NCBI RefSeq assembly: GCF_009765705.1
Contig: NZ_LMUX01000017.1
Coordinates: forward strand, 517,516-581,515
Length of the DNA: 64,000 nucleotides
Reading direction: 5' to 3'
Origin: Burkholderia sp. L27(2015)
GTDB taxonomy: Bacteria; Pseudomonadota; Gammaproteobacteria; Burkholderiales; Burkholderiaceae
Positions 1 to 8,514 of this stretch are shown here, piece after piece. Made by a program: the position numbers and the translations under genes. The stretch's first letter is position 1; each line of letters opens with the position of its first letter. The notes under the pieces were generated by a model, which worked only from the letters and a program-made list of their open reading frames with translations, made no database searches and was not told the DNA's origin.

Positions 1-105
1 CTCAGGCCTGATCGTTTCACGGGCCCGGAGCATCGCCGGTATCTCGGTTTCCATTGTTGTGTTTGAGCTAGGCACAATCTGGCCGATGCGAAAATTGGAC
101 GTCAT
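1..105 (-). CDS. maleate isomerase (Asp/Glu racemase family), N-terminal 35 codons only
   Basis: The reverse strand reads an open frame from an ATG at 105 to the window edge, preceded by a GGAG Shine-Dalgarno seven bases upstream. The visible residues contain IGQIVPSSNTTMETEIPAM, the start typical of maleate cis-trans isomerases, which convert maleate to fumarate at the end of nicotinate and related ring-cleavage pathways. The SSNT stretch is the family's conserved carboxylate-binding loop. The catalytic cysteines lie beyond the window. The gene faces a decayed LysR gene across a 241-base spacer, the usual arrangement of a LysR regulator and its target. An arylmalonate decarboxylase-like relative is possible but fits less well. 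Confidence 0.75.
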   Translation of the reverse strand, partial: MTSNFRIGQIVPSSNTTMETEIPAMLRARETIRPE

Positions 106-180
106 ATCAGTTCTCCAAAAAACATAGTGATGCGATCACAAGCGTTGTTTATCGATTTTTGTGGGTGGCCTTCGCGACTG

Positions 181-207
181 TTGGAACACACGCTGCAAAC
201 GTTCCAA
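181..207. promoter_or_regulatory. inverted repeat TTGGAAC-N13-GTTCCAA in divergent promoter region
   Basis: Two perfect 7-base arms (181-187 and 201-207) are separated by 13 bases, between the maleate isomerase start and the LysR remnant. The dyad and its position suit a regulator binding site. Which protein binds it is unknown, and the adjacent LysR gene is broken. Confidence 0.4.
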
Positions 208-346
208 ACTGGTATATTGGTGCAAGCTTAGCGCAGCAAAAAGTTCTTATTCTTCATCGCAGACATCGTCAACCGCGATGGATACGGACGATGGTATTGA
301 AGCGAAGCACGATGCGTCGAACTGCGGTGTTTTAGGAAATTAATCG

Positions 347-1070
347 GTGAAATTCGATATTGAATCTCTTCGAATCTTCGTTGCCGTAGTCGAAGAAGGC
401 AGCATTGCTGCGGTCGCATCTCGTACACATCTCATAGCGTCGGCTGTCAGCAAGCGTGTCTCAGATCTGGAAGATGGCATTGGCACCTTGCTTTTATATC
501 GACACAGTCGCGGCATCGAGCCCACCGCCGCTGGCGAAGCGCTATATCACCACGCAAAACGGCTGAGTGAATATCTTCAGCAGATTTCGGATGAGATGTC
601 GGAGTATTCGGCTGGATTGATTGGGCACGCGCGTGTCTATGTGAACTTCACAGCGATGGTTCAATATTTACCCAATGTGCTGCGGTCTTTCCTCAGCGAA
701 AATCCCAAGGTACATATCGAGTTATTCGAGAAATCGAGCGATGACGTTGTCACTATGCCGTATGGAAGCTCAATTTCGAAACTATGTCGCGCTGCAGCCG
801 AGCGTGCGGGCAAGAGACTTCGAATCCGAATCGAAGTCACCAGCTTCGAAGGTGTACGTAACATGGTGAGCGCGGGTCTTGGAATCGGCGTACTTCCTCG
901 CGAAAGCGTAAAGCCCTATATTCAATCTGAGTTATTCCGAACCATTGCTAAATGATCAGTGGTCATTCCGCCCGCTGGTGATCGTATCGAGAAATTTTAG
1001 CTTATTGCCAGTCCCTGCCCGCATGTTGATTGACCACATCAAGACGTACGGCACCACCGCCTCGGAGTAA
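347..1070 (+). pseudogene. decayed LysR-family regulator (internal deletion plus frameshift)
   Basis: A GTG start at 347 opens a LysR protein with a normal winged-helix domain (residues 1-60) and the start of the effector domain up to about residue 138. It then jumps directly into the late effector domain (SFEGVRNMVSAGLGIGVLP), so roughly 55-65 family residues are missing. The frame stops at 953-955. From about 942 the +1 frame continues with a typical LysR tail (WSFRPLVIV, LPVPARMLID) to a stop at 1068-1070. One base gained or lost near 943-951 would rejoin the frames. Base composition is more A+T-rich than the neighbours. It probably once controlled the facing maleate isomerase gene; a function now is unlikely. 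Confidence 0.8.
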
Positions 1071-1155
1071 ATGGCAAGGGGATCCGGCCTTACCGCGACC
1101 GGTCAACAACGCTCGCCGACTTCCCCTGCGCACGAAACGGTCGCGCCGCAAGTCC

Positions 1156-1782
1156 TCAATCCAGCTTCACCGCAAACCCCCGCTGCACCCCCGGCCGCGC
1201 CATCAACGCCTCATACCAGCGCGCGACATTCGGAAAATCCTTCAAATCCACCTTGTGCCGCTCATGCCGCCAAGCCCAGCCAAGAATCGCAAAATCCGCA
1301 ATCGAAAGCGCCCCCGCCACATACTCAACGTTCGCCAAGCGCCGATCGAGCACACCATAAAGCCTGCGCGTCTCGGTACTAAAGCGATGCAGCCCATAGT
1401 GACGATCGCCTTCGTCCTTGAGCGCGACAAAATGATGTACCTGCCCCGGCATCGGCCCAAACCCACCCACCTGCCACATCAACCATTCCATCACCGCGAC
1501 ACGCTGCCGAGGATCCTCCGGCAGGAACTTGCCACTCTTCCCCGCAAGGTACAAAAGAATCGCACCCGACTCGAAAATACAGATCGGTGTGTTCTCAGGA
1601 CCTTCGTTATCGACGAGAGCCGGGATCTTGTTGTTCGGGCTAATCCGCAGAAACGCCTCATCAAACTGCTGCCCCGCACTGATGTCCACCGGATGCACCA
1701 CATAGGGCAACGCCATTTCTTCGAGCGCTACGCTGACCTTGCGAGCGTTCGGTGTATTCCATGCATAAAACGTAATCGTCAC
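1156..1782 (-). CDS. glutathione S-transferase, YfcG/YghU-like disulfide-bond oxidoreductase
   Basis: The 208-residue protein has an N-terminal thioredoxin fold (ITFYAWNTPNARKVSVALEE) and the ISPNNKIPALVD and FESGAILLYLA segments that bind glutathione in the YfcG/YghU (nu-class) group. The helical C-terminal half has WLMWQVGGFGPMPGQ, also typical of that group. These enzymes usually use an N-terminal Thr/Asn region rather than Tyr or Ser and act as GSH-dependent disulfide reductases in the cytosol. I start it at GTG 1782 because GGAGG lies eight bases upstream and the family alignment begins there; the longer frame to 1866 lacks such a site. It stands alone on the reverse strand, back to back with the porin gene. 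Confidence 0.85.
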   Translation of the reverse strand: MTITFYAWNTPNARKVSVALEEMALPYVVHPVDISAGQQFDEAFLRISPNNKIPALVDNEGPENTPICIFESGAILLYLAGKSGKFLPEDPRQRVAVMEWLMWQVGGFGPMPGQVHHFVALKDEGDRHYGLHRFSTETRRLYGVLDRRLANVEYVAGALSIADFAILGWAWRHERHKVDLKDFPNVARWYEALMARPGVQRGFAVKLD

Positions 1783-2021
1783 AGTCTTAACCTCCAGGAA
1801 TGGTTTGAGCGCTGCGCCATACAAATAACGTATGGCTACACCATGAATTAAATATTTTACATGCACTTACCCCAGGCTTAGTATCGGCTCGCGTCTACCT
1901 AAGGAAAAGCGTTAATCGCCGAGACGATAAGCTGCGGTTGAACCGTTTAAAAAATCGGTCTCCCAGGTTATGAAAATGTAATTTTATTAAGAATAACTAA
2001 ATACAAATTTTGGAGACCAGG

Positions 2022-3263
2022 ATGAAAAAATCACTTCCCGCGCTGGCAGTGTTGGGGGCGTTCGCCAGTCTTGCCCACGCACAAAGCAGCGTCACCTTGT
2101 ATGGCCTCATCGACGAGGCCATCGTGTTCCAAAGCAATGCCAAGATCACGGCCGCCACCGCGACCACAGCCGGAGTCGGCGGCCGCAAGTTTTTCCTCGA
2201 CTCCAACACTGGGCTCAGCGGCAGCCGTTGGGGCTTGAAAGGCGCGGAGGACTTGGGCGGCGGCCTGCAGGCGGTATTCAACATTGAAAGCGGCATGAAC
2301 ATCAATACCGGCGGGCTCAATCAAGGCGGCCTCGAGTTCGGCCGGCAAGCCTATGTCGGACTGAGCAGCAAAACCTACGGTGCGATAACGCTAGGTCGTC
2401 AATACGACGCAACTCCGGAATTCATCGGTCCGATGATCTTCGCCGACCAAATCGGCGGCGTCTCGTCAGCGCTGCCCGGCGACCTCAATAACGCCAACAA
2501 CACACAGCGCATCAATAACGCAATCAAATACACCAGCCCTTCGTTCAACGGCTTGGTCTTGGGCGGCCTGTACAGCTTGGGCGGCATTTCCGGCGAGGCC
2601 GCTCGCGATCAGATCTATTCGTTTGGCGCGGGTTATGCGAACGGACCCGTCACCCTCGGTGCCGCGTTCCTGAAAGCGAACCAGCCCAACACGTCGTTCT
2701 TCAGCAATGGCGCTCTCGGATCGGGGTCACTCGCGGCCGGCGGCCAGAGCATCACCACGGGCAACAACCCAGTGTACGGCGGCTACGTCAACGCCAACTC
2801 GTATCAGACCGCTGCCGCAGGCGGCGCTTACGCCATCGGCCCTGCGCATTTCGCCATCGTCTATTCAAATACGAAGTTTCAAAATCTACAAAGCGGCTTG
2901 TCCGGCTTAACGACCTCGACGACTGGTCCGCAAGGCACGGCGGTATTCAACGCGGTCGAATTGAATTTCGTCTGGCGCTTCACACCGGCCTTGCAGGCGG
3001 GGGGTGCGTACTCTTACACGCGCGCGAGCAGCGTCCAGCTCGGCAAGACGAAGACCTCCGGGGGTGCCGACTACAACCAATTCACGCTGTCCACCGACTA
3101 CGCGTTGTCGGCGCGTACCGATGTGTACCTCGAAGGTATTTATCAGACCGCGAGCGGCGTCGACTCGACTGGCGGTGTTGCCGTGGCGTCGATCAACCTG
3201 ACCTCGCCATCGTCGAATAACCATGAGGCCTTGGTTCGCGCCGGCGTACGCGTCAAGTTCTAA
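2022..3263 (+). CDS. Gram-negative porin, Burkholderia OmpC/Omp38 type
   Basis: The 413-residue outer-membrane protein has a clear signal peptide (MKKSLPALAVLGAFASLAHA, cleavage before QSSVTLYG). SSVTLYGLID, GSRWGLKGAEDLGGGLQAVFN and FGRQAYVGLSS are the opening strands of the 16-strand trimeric porins of Burkholderiales, and the protein ends in the aromatic residue (VRVKF) needed for BAM-dependent insertion. It would allow passive diffusion of small hydrophilic solutes. ATG 2022 is preferred to the TTG at 2010 because it has a GGAG site and starts directly with the signal peptide. The 1867-2021 upstream region is A+T-rich and probably carries its promoter. The 3' end overlaps the next gene tail to tail by four bases. 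Confidence 0.93.
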   Translation: MKKSLPALAVLGAFASLAHAQSSVTLYGLIDEAIVFQSNAKITAATATTAGVGGRKFFLDSNTGLSGSRWGLKGAEDLGGGLQAVFNIESGMNINTGGLNQGGLEFGRQAYVGLSSKTYGAITLGRQYDATPEFIGPMIFADQIGGVSSALPGDLNNANNTQRINNAIKYTSPSFNGLVLGGLYSLGGISGEAARDQIYSFGAGYANGPVTLGAAFLKANQPNTSFFSNGALGSGSLAAGGQSITTGNNPVYGGYVNANSYQTAAAGGAYAIGPAHFAIVYSNTKFQNLQSGLSGLTTSTTGPQGTAVFNAVELNFVWRFTPALQAGGAYSYTRASSVQLGKTKTSGGADYNQFTLSTDYALSARTDVYLEGIYQTASGVDSTGGVAVASINLTSPSSNNHEALVRAGVRVKF

Positions 3264-4261
3264 AGCGGCTTCGGCTTGGCCGGCCGCCTGGGCACCGGCG
3301 GCCTGGCCTTTTGCGCGAAAGCAATCACCGTTTGTGCAAAGCGCGCCGCCGCCGGATTGACAACGTCGCGTGCCGTTACCAGATGCAAAGGGGCGGTGAA
3401 CGCGTCGTCCTTATCCAGCAGGCAATAGGCCACGCTTTCCTGGCTGTATCGCTGCATCGATGCGGGCACGAGCGTCACGCCGGCGCCGGCCGCGACCAGG
3501 TTGATCGCCGTGACCATCCGCGGCACTTCGGTCACCACACGCGGGTTGAAACCTACCGCTGTGCATGCCTCGATAAAATCGGCGTACATGCCTGGCGCAC
3601 CCGGACGCCTCACGAATATAAAAGATTCGTCAGCCAATGCGTCGAGCGCGATACGTGGCGACGCGCGATTCAAGTGCGACGGCACACCCTTCGGCATCGG
3701 CGACACACCATTGCGAGCCGCAGGCTTGAGCAAGCGATGCCCCGCCGGTAGCACCAGCATCATATTTTCTTCGAGCAGCAAATCGAATTGCAATGTATCC
3801 GGTGTCTCGATCGGCTTGCGCAGGATCGCAGCGTCGATGCGACCGATTAGCATGCGCTCGATGATTTCTGCAGCGTTTAATTCGCTGAGATCAATCGTGA
3901 TCTCGGGATACGCCTCCCGGAATTCTCGTATAGCTGCTGGGATCAAAGGATGAAACGCAGACGAACTGGTCAACGCGATGCGCACCGAGCCGAGTTGACC
4001 CGCGGCAATTCTGGCAGCCTTAACGACGCTCTGATCCAATCCGAGCATCAACGCCCGCACGTCGTCGGCGAATGCCGCACCGGCCGGCGTCAACTCCACA
4101 CCGCGCGCCATTCGGATAAACAAGGCAAAGCCAACCTCCTCCTCCAAAGCATGGATTTGTTGCGACAGCGGTGGTTGCTGTATGTGCAACCTCGCCGCTG
4201 CGCGCGTCAGTTGCCGCTCCTCCGCGACGGCAAGAAAATACCGCAAATGACGTAATTCCAT
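3260..4261 (-). CDS. LysR-family regulator, BenM/CatM-like
   Basis: The 333-residue protein begins MELRHLRYFLAVAEE and has the winged-helix region of the BenM/CatM branch (residues 1-60: AARLHIQQPPLSQQIHALEEE). The effector domain follows, with the usual VRIALTSSSAFHPLIP start and AGAGVTLVPAS near the end. There is an unusual roughly 20-residue insertion with Pro/Gly (about 188-208) between the effector lobes, and a basic, proline-rich tail. BenM-type members sense muconate-like aromatics; the ligand here is unknown. It converges on the porin gene with a four-base overlap and has no divergent partner within 780 bases, so its target is unclear. Confidence 0.9.
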   Translation of the reverse strand: MELRHLRYFLAVAEERQLTRAAARLHIQQPPLSQQIHALEEEVGFALFIRMARGVELTPAGAAFADDVRALMLGLDQSVVKAARIAAGQLGSVRIALTSSSAFHPLIPAAIREFREAYPEITIDLSELNAAEIIERMLIGRIDAAILRKPIETPDTLQFDLLLEENMMLVLPAGHRLLKPAARNGVSPMPKGVPSHLNRASPRIALDALADESFIFVRRPGAPGMYADFIEACTAVGFNPRVVTEVPRMVTAINLVAAGAGVTLVPASMQRYSQESVAYCLLDKDDAFTAPLHLVTARDVVNPAAARFAQTVIAFAQKARPPVPRRPAKPKPL

Positions 4262-4368
4262 GGCTTAGTCTCACATATTTTATAGATATGACACGTCGTT
4301 ATGAATTACATTTTACATCTATCTTGGGCAATGCCGACGGACAAAATGCGGCTAATAGTCGGGGGGGA

Positions 4369-4394
4369 CTTATCCACAGAAAATGGGGATAAGT
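4369..4394. repeat. DnaA-box-like dyad, first copy
   Basis: ACTTATCC (4368-4375) and GGATAAGT (4387-4394) form a perfect 8-base inverted repeat. Within it TTATCCACA (4370-4378) matches the DnaA box consensus TTATNCACA. It could be a replication-protein or DnaA-titration site, or one end of an old element. Confidence 0.4.
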
Positions 4395-4818
4395 CATCTC
4401 GAATTGCCCGGGGAGGCCTGTCAGATGGGAATCTCATCGGTCATATCAAAAAATAGGCGTTTTTTGCCCTGTGTGGACTAGAGTTTGGCCGATCGTCGCT
4501 ACCCGGCCGATAGCACTCGGCGAATTCATTTGGCGGGGACGGACGGCGGCTCCTAGGGCGGGGTGGAAGCGCCCCCCTTTGTTGTTGACTAAAACTAGCG
4601 GACCTAAAGAGCATTTTTTCGGCGCTCATGCGGCTGACTGTTAGTTGCATTTTTCTCCGGTGATGTCCGGGCATTCGATAGGTGAGCAATTGCAGGTTCC
4701 CGAGGAAGGAATCGCTCCGGCACGCATTAATGAGACCGCTTCGAGCACAAGATGCCGCTCTTGCTGGCGGACTGAACAAACGTTTTCGCGTCAGATGCTT
4801 AGCGCGTATTCATAATGT

Positions 4819-4855
4819 TTATGCACAGCTCTATCAACAGAAGCTGGGGATAAGT
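4819..4855. repeat. DnaA-box-like motif, second copy
   Basis: TTATGCACA at 4819-4827 is a perfect match to TTATNCACA. TGGGGATAAGT follows at 4845-4855, identical to the second half of the copy at 4370-4394 and in the same orientation. The spacing between halves is longer here (17 bases against about 5). Confidence 0.4.
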
Positions 4856-5046
4856 ACAGGCTGCCAGACGCGCTGAAATCGCCATATCGAGGGGGTTTGG
4901 TTCCCGTAGAAGCTCACCATTCACCTCACCCTCAGTTGCGGGTCGGTCGCCACTCGGTTGCCACGCTATCGTTGATCTATCTCCGAAGAAGAATCGGCAC
5001 CGCTCCTGCCAGCACCTCTCCTGGTGGCGAGCAACACAGCCGAAGC

Positions 5047-5436
5047 TTATGCGTCGAGCAGTTCGGAAATCTCGATCAGATTCAGGTCAGGGTCGCGCAC
5101 ATAGACCGACCGGATCTTTTGCGTCGCGCCCGTGCGCTCGACCGGGCCTTCGATGATGGGCCACCCTACTTGGCTCAGATGCGCGATGACCTTCTCCAAC
5201 GGCACCGCAGCGATGAAGCACAGGTCGAGCGCGCCGGGAGCCGGCAAGTGTGCATGCGGTTTGAATTCCGAGCCGCGCACATGGACGTTGATCTTCTGGT
5301 TGCCGAAGCGAAACGCGATGCGGCCCTGACCGAAGGTTTCAAGTTTCATCTGCAGAACCTCCGTGTAGAAATGTTTGGTCGCGTCCAGATCGACGCATGT
5401 GACGACCAGATGATCCAGGTGATCGATCAATGTCAT
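5047..5436 (-). CDS. VOC (glyoxalase/bleomycin-resistance fold) protein
   Basis: The 129-residue protein covers one complete vicinal-oxygen-chelate module of two beta-alpha-beta-beta-beta units. It starts IDHLDHLVVTCVDLDATKHFY and ends DPDLNLIEISE, where His7 and the late Glu match usual metal-ligand positions. Length and sequence resemble the GLOD5/YaeR group of small glyoxalase-like proteins, whose substrates are mostly unknown. ATG 5436 has AGGAG eight bases upstream. It is transcribed away from the cytochrome c gene at 5643 and shares a 206-base divergent region with it. Confidence 0.85.
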   Translation of the reverse strand: MTLIDHLDHLVVTCVDLDATKHFYTEVLQMKLETFGQGRIAFRFGNQKINVHVRGSEFKPHAHLPAPGALDLCFIAAVPLEKVIAHLSQVGWPIIEGPVERTGATQKIRSVYVRDPDLNLIEISELLDA

Positions 5437-5642
5437 TTATCCACTCCTGTAATTTAGCGTGCAAACTGGGTTCATACCGGATATTGCGCTCGACGTGGCA
5501 CTGCACATCCCGGTGGCTTGTGCTGTCGTGGGTGGCATCAAACGAGATATTGCGTAGATAACAGAAATGTAATGTCGCAGACCGTTCAGCGTAAGCCACG
5601 ATTGAGCATACTAGCCCGGTACATCGCACCGGAGCTATATCG

Positions 5643-6239
5643 ATGACCGACCTGACTCAACCCCGACGTCCAACCTTTCTCGGGCGGCACAAGTGCGCAG
5701 CTCTGGTCGCGGCAACATTGATCGCGATCATCGCAGGCACGATAAGCTTTGTCGACTCGGGTATATACAACGTCTCCGCCTCCTATCCCGACGATCCCCT
5801 TGTGGCGTGGGCTCTCCACGACGTCTACATTCATTCCCTGCATCAGCACGCGAAAAGTGTCGTTGTACCCGCGGACATCATGAGCGCCGACAATATCCAG
5901 GCAGGGGCACGCCTCTACGACTCGACTTGTGCGTATTGCCACGGCGCCCCGGGTCGACCGCTGAGCTCCATAGGTCAAGGCATACTTCCTCTGGCGCCGC
6001 GGTTGTTGGACGCGCATCGCCGCAACAACCCGAAGCAGATGTTCTGGGTCATGAAGAACGGCGTGAGAATGACCGCCATGCCATCATTCGGAAAAACGCA
6101 AAACGACCAGACACTGTGGCAAATGGCCGCATTCTTGCAGAAGGAACATGGGATATCCGCGCAAGACTATAGCGCGCTCGTCGCCAGCGGTGAGGGTGCG
6201 CAAAACCGCACGCCACAGGGCGCGCCGAGCACCCAATGA
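5643..6239 (+). CDS. membrane-anchored monohaem cytochrome c
   Basis: The 198-residue protein has an uncleaved N-terminal membrane anchor (about 18-36) and one periplasmic cytochrome c domain. CAYCH at 96-100 attaches haem c, and Met146 in TAMPSFG is the likely sixth ligand. The protein should carry electrons in the periplasm, tethered to the inner membrane. It is followed after 225 bases, on the same strand, by a secreted beta-propeller protein, a pairing that suggests a small periplasmic redox or sensing unit. ATG 5643 has GGAG upstream. The C-terminal 30 residues are hydrophilic and probably disordered. The electron partners are not encoded nearby. Confidence 0.88.
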   Translation: MTDLTQPRRPTFLGRHKCAALVAATLIAIIAGTISFVDSGIYNVSASYPDDPLVAWALHDVYIHSLHQHAKSVVVPADIMSADNIQAGARLYDSTCAYCHGAPGRPLSSIGQGILPLAPRLLDAHRRNNPKQMFWVMKNGVRMTAMPSFGKTQNDQTLWQMAAFLQKEHGISAQDYSALVASGEGAQNRTPQGAPSTQ

Positions 6240-6356
6240 TGCTGCAGAAAAATTACCGCGGAAATTACCGTTGAAATTAAGTCGGGATCGCCTTCGCTTG
6301 CGCATCCCCCTGTCGCATAAGAAAATAGGCCCTTAGGTTCCAGCCACGCATGCGAT

Positions 6357-6460
6357 TTCTTCTGCTTCAACGTCCGTACTTTTATTTCCGCGCTTCTATC
6401 TCCCGCGTCGATTTCTCGCATCTATCTCGCGCTTCCGTCTCCCGCTTTTATCTCCCCCCA
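6357..6460. other. pyrimidine-rich leader with TATCTC repeats
   Basis: The bases before the beta-propeller gene are nearly pure C/T on the + strand, with repeated TATCTCCC/TATCTCGC units. No purine-rich Shine-Dalgarno precedes the ATG at 6465. Confidence 0.4.
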
Positions 6461-6464
6461 CGAC

Positions 6465-7481
6465 ATGTTTAAATTATCCGTTCTACGACGCGCAATTCCC
6501 AGTGTTGCCGCCGCGACACTCATTTGTGGCATCAACCTCAGCGCCAGTGGTCTTGCCTACGCCAGCGACGTTATCGTGCTTGACTCGGGCGAGGCAGACC
6601 TCACGCTCATCGACGAAGCGACTCACAAAGTGGTGGCCACCGATCCGACCGGAAAAGAGCCGCATCACCTGATGGTGACTCCGGATAACAAATCGTTGAT
6701 CGTCGCCGATTCGGTGTCCAACGACCTGATGTTCGTGGACCCTAAAACCGCAAAGCTCCAAAGGCGCGTGGAAGGTATTGAGGACCCGTACCAGCTAGGC
6801 TTTTCACCCGATCACGCGTGGTTTGTGACCAATGGCCTCAGGTTGAATCGCGTAGACGTATATCACTACGACGGCGAAAACATCGCACTGGCAAAACGCA
6901 TTCCGCTGGCCCAGACCCCGAGCCACATGACGTTCTCGATGGACAACCGCACGGTGTTCGTCACCCTCCAGGATTCGGGTGAACTGGCCGCGATCGATTT
7001 ACCGACCCAGACCGTGAAATGGAAAATGCATGTCGGCACAGTGCCGGCCGGACTCTGGATGGTGCCCGGCGATCGTTACCTGCTCGTGGGCATGACCGGC
7101 GAAGACGACGTGGCCGTGGTCGACTGGCGCAAGCAGCAAGTGGTGGCTCGAATACACACGGGACGCGGCGCGCATAACTTCCGCTCGCTCGATGATGGCA
7201 AGCACGTTGCTGTAACGAATCGCGTGGACAGCACGATCAGCATCATCGATTACGACACGTTGACCAACGTCGGTAATATCACCGGGCTTATGCCGGGGCC
7301 TGATGATATGGAATTGTCGGCGGATCGCCGCTATCTATGGGTGACATTCCGCTTTGCACGGCACGTCGGCGTCATCGACTTGACGACGCGCAAGCTGGTG
7401 GACACCATCCCGGCAGGGCGATCACCGCACGGCCTCTATTTCGCGGATCGTGCGCCAGTCCTGGCGCCCAATCCGGATTGA
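6465..7481 (+). CDS. secreted YVTN-type beta-propeller protein
   Basis: The 338-residue protein has an N-terminal signal peptide (about 1-34, ending LAYAS). Repeated blades of about 42 residues follow, with the YVTN-family pattern of a hydrophobic strand, DxxTxxV and a short turn (for example VIVLDSGEADLTLIDEATHK, VAVTNRVDSTISIIDYDTL and VGVIDLTTRKLVDTIPAGR). Seven blades would close a propeller. Such proteins include YncE and propellers found near PQQ-dependent alcohol oxidation genes. No enzyme motif or haem site is visible. It lies downstream of the cytochrome c gene, so a role in that redox unit is an inference. The start codon follows directly after the signal-peptide requirement, but no Shine-Dalgarno is seen. 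Confidence 0.85.
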   Translation: MFKLSVLRRAIPSVAAATLICGINLSASGLAYASDVIVLDSGEADLTLIDEATHKVVATDPTGKEPHHLMVTPDNKSLIVADSVSNDLMFVDPKTAKLQRRVEGIEDPYQLGFSPDHAWFVTNGLRLNRVDVYHYDGENIALAKRIPLAQTPSHMTFSMDNRTVFVTLQDSGELAAIDLPTQTVKWKMHVGTVPAGLWMVPGDRYLLVGMTGEDDVAVVDWRKQQVVARIHTGRGAHNFRSLDDGKHVAVTNRVDSTISIIDYDTLTNVGNITGLMPGPDDMELSADRRYLWVTFRFARHVGVIDLTTRKLVDTIPAGRSPHGLYFADRAPVLAPNPD

Positions 7482-7579
7482 TCGCACCGGCTCGTTATCA
7501 AACGCGTCGAGGCGCCGATCTCTGCCGCGCTGGCGAGGTCGGCGCCTTCTGAGTGTGCTTTCTTAGTTCGTCTTCTTAG

Positions 7580-8443
7580 TTAGCGTTCTTTCTTGCTGAA
7601 GGCTTCAAACGCCTGCGCATACTCCGGATGCCACCGCGAAAGTGGCGGCCGGTTTTCGACAATGTCACCCGCGGCCCAGAGGATGCGTCGCTCGTCGAGC
7701 GAACGGGGCACGTCGTTGTCGGGGCAAAGGATGTAGAAATCGCCAGCCTCCAAGCGCGCCATCATGAACTCGGCAGTCTGCTCGGGCGTCCAGGCGGCGG
7801 CGGGCTTTTGCGCGCGGCCATGGGCGGTCAGCTCCGTAAACACAAAGCCAGGAATCAATAAGTGTGCGCTGATACGACCGTCAGCCGTATTGCGAAGCTC
7901 GTGCTGCAGCGCTTCGGTATAAGCCTTCAATCCCGCCTTCGCGACGTTATAGGCCGGGTCGCCAGGGGGGGTGGTGATGCCCTGCTTCGACCCCGTGTTG
8001 ATGACGATACCGGGACGGCCACGCTCTATCATGCCGGGCACGAAAACCTGGGTGCCGTAAATCACGCCCCACAGGTTGACGCCGAGTACTCGCTCCCAGT
8101 TTTCTGCAGGGCCGAATACCCCACTGCCAGGTTGAATACCCGCATTGTTCATCAACACATCCGTGCCGCCGAATCGATCGCGCACGGCGGCTTCCAGCCG
8201 GCGCAAGTCTTCGACACGGCTGACATCCGTCTCCAGAGTCATGACGTCTTGCGCGCCATTGCCCACCGAACCGCCTGCCGACGCGACCTGTTCGGCCGCT
8301 TCGGCAAGCCGGTCAGCGCCGAGGTCCGCAATGCATACGCGCAGGCCACGTTGGGCGAACTGCTTGCAAGCAGCAAGACCAATTCCGGTGGCGCCGCCTG
8401 TGACAACGGCGACTGCGCCGGGAGTGAGGGCATCGTGAGTCAT
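7580..8443 (-). CDS. short-chain dehydrogenase/reductase (SDR)
   Basis: The 287-residue Rossmann-fold oxidoreductase has the nucleotide-binding TGGATGIG near residue 16, NNAG in the central strand, and a catalytic Ser (INTGSKQG) with YNVAK. The acidic residue after beta strand 2 (IADLGADR) favours NAD(H). Substrate is not predictable; the C-terminal extension (RRILWAAGD, ENRPPLSRWHPEY) is characteristic of one subgroup. I use ATG 8443, which has AAGGAG six bases upstream, instead of the preceding TTG. It lies just downstream of the aldo/keto reductase gene on the same strand (71 bases), so the two may be co-transcribed. Confidence 0.88.
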   Translation of the reverse strand: MTHDALTPGAVAVVTGGATGIGLAACKQFAQRGLRVCIADLGADRLAEAAEQVASAGGSVGNGAQDVMTLETDVSRVEDLRRLEAAVRDRFGGTDVLMNNAGIQPGSGVFGPAENWERVLGVNLWGVIYGTQVFVPGMIERGRPGIVINTGSKQGITTPPGDPAYNVAKAGLKAYTEALQHELRNTADGRISAHLLIPGFVFTELTAHGRAQKPAAAWTPEQTAEFMMARLEAGDFYILCPDNDVPRSLDERRILWAAGDIVENRPPLSRWHPEYAQAFEAFSKKER

Positions 8444-8514
8444 CAATAGCTCCTTGATAATGGGCGACTGGAAGTTGCCACCTGCTTCAACTAATCTGCT
8501 TCAGCTAATCCAAG

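Larger units (their letters stand above)
4262..5046. other. gene-poor 785-base intergenic region
   Basis: No open frame here has a plausible protein composition or ribosome site. It does hold two related motifs, each a DnaA-box-like TTATNCACA followed by TGGGGATAAGT (4370-4394 and 4819-4855). No transposase remnant or RNA gene was recognised. Confidence 0.5.

Noticed and set aside
1030-1851. 273-residue open frame on the + strand
   Set aside because: Antisense shadow of the glutathione transferase gene; Arg/Pro/His-rich composition and no ribosome site.
4441-4779. 112-residue frame in the gene-poor region
   Set aside because: Arg/Pro/Ser-rich, no domain pattern, no good start; likely non-coding.
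4262-5046. Replication origin
   Set aside because: Only two DnaA-box-like sites and no dnaA, repA, parA or parB gene nearby.
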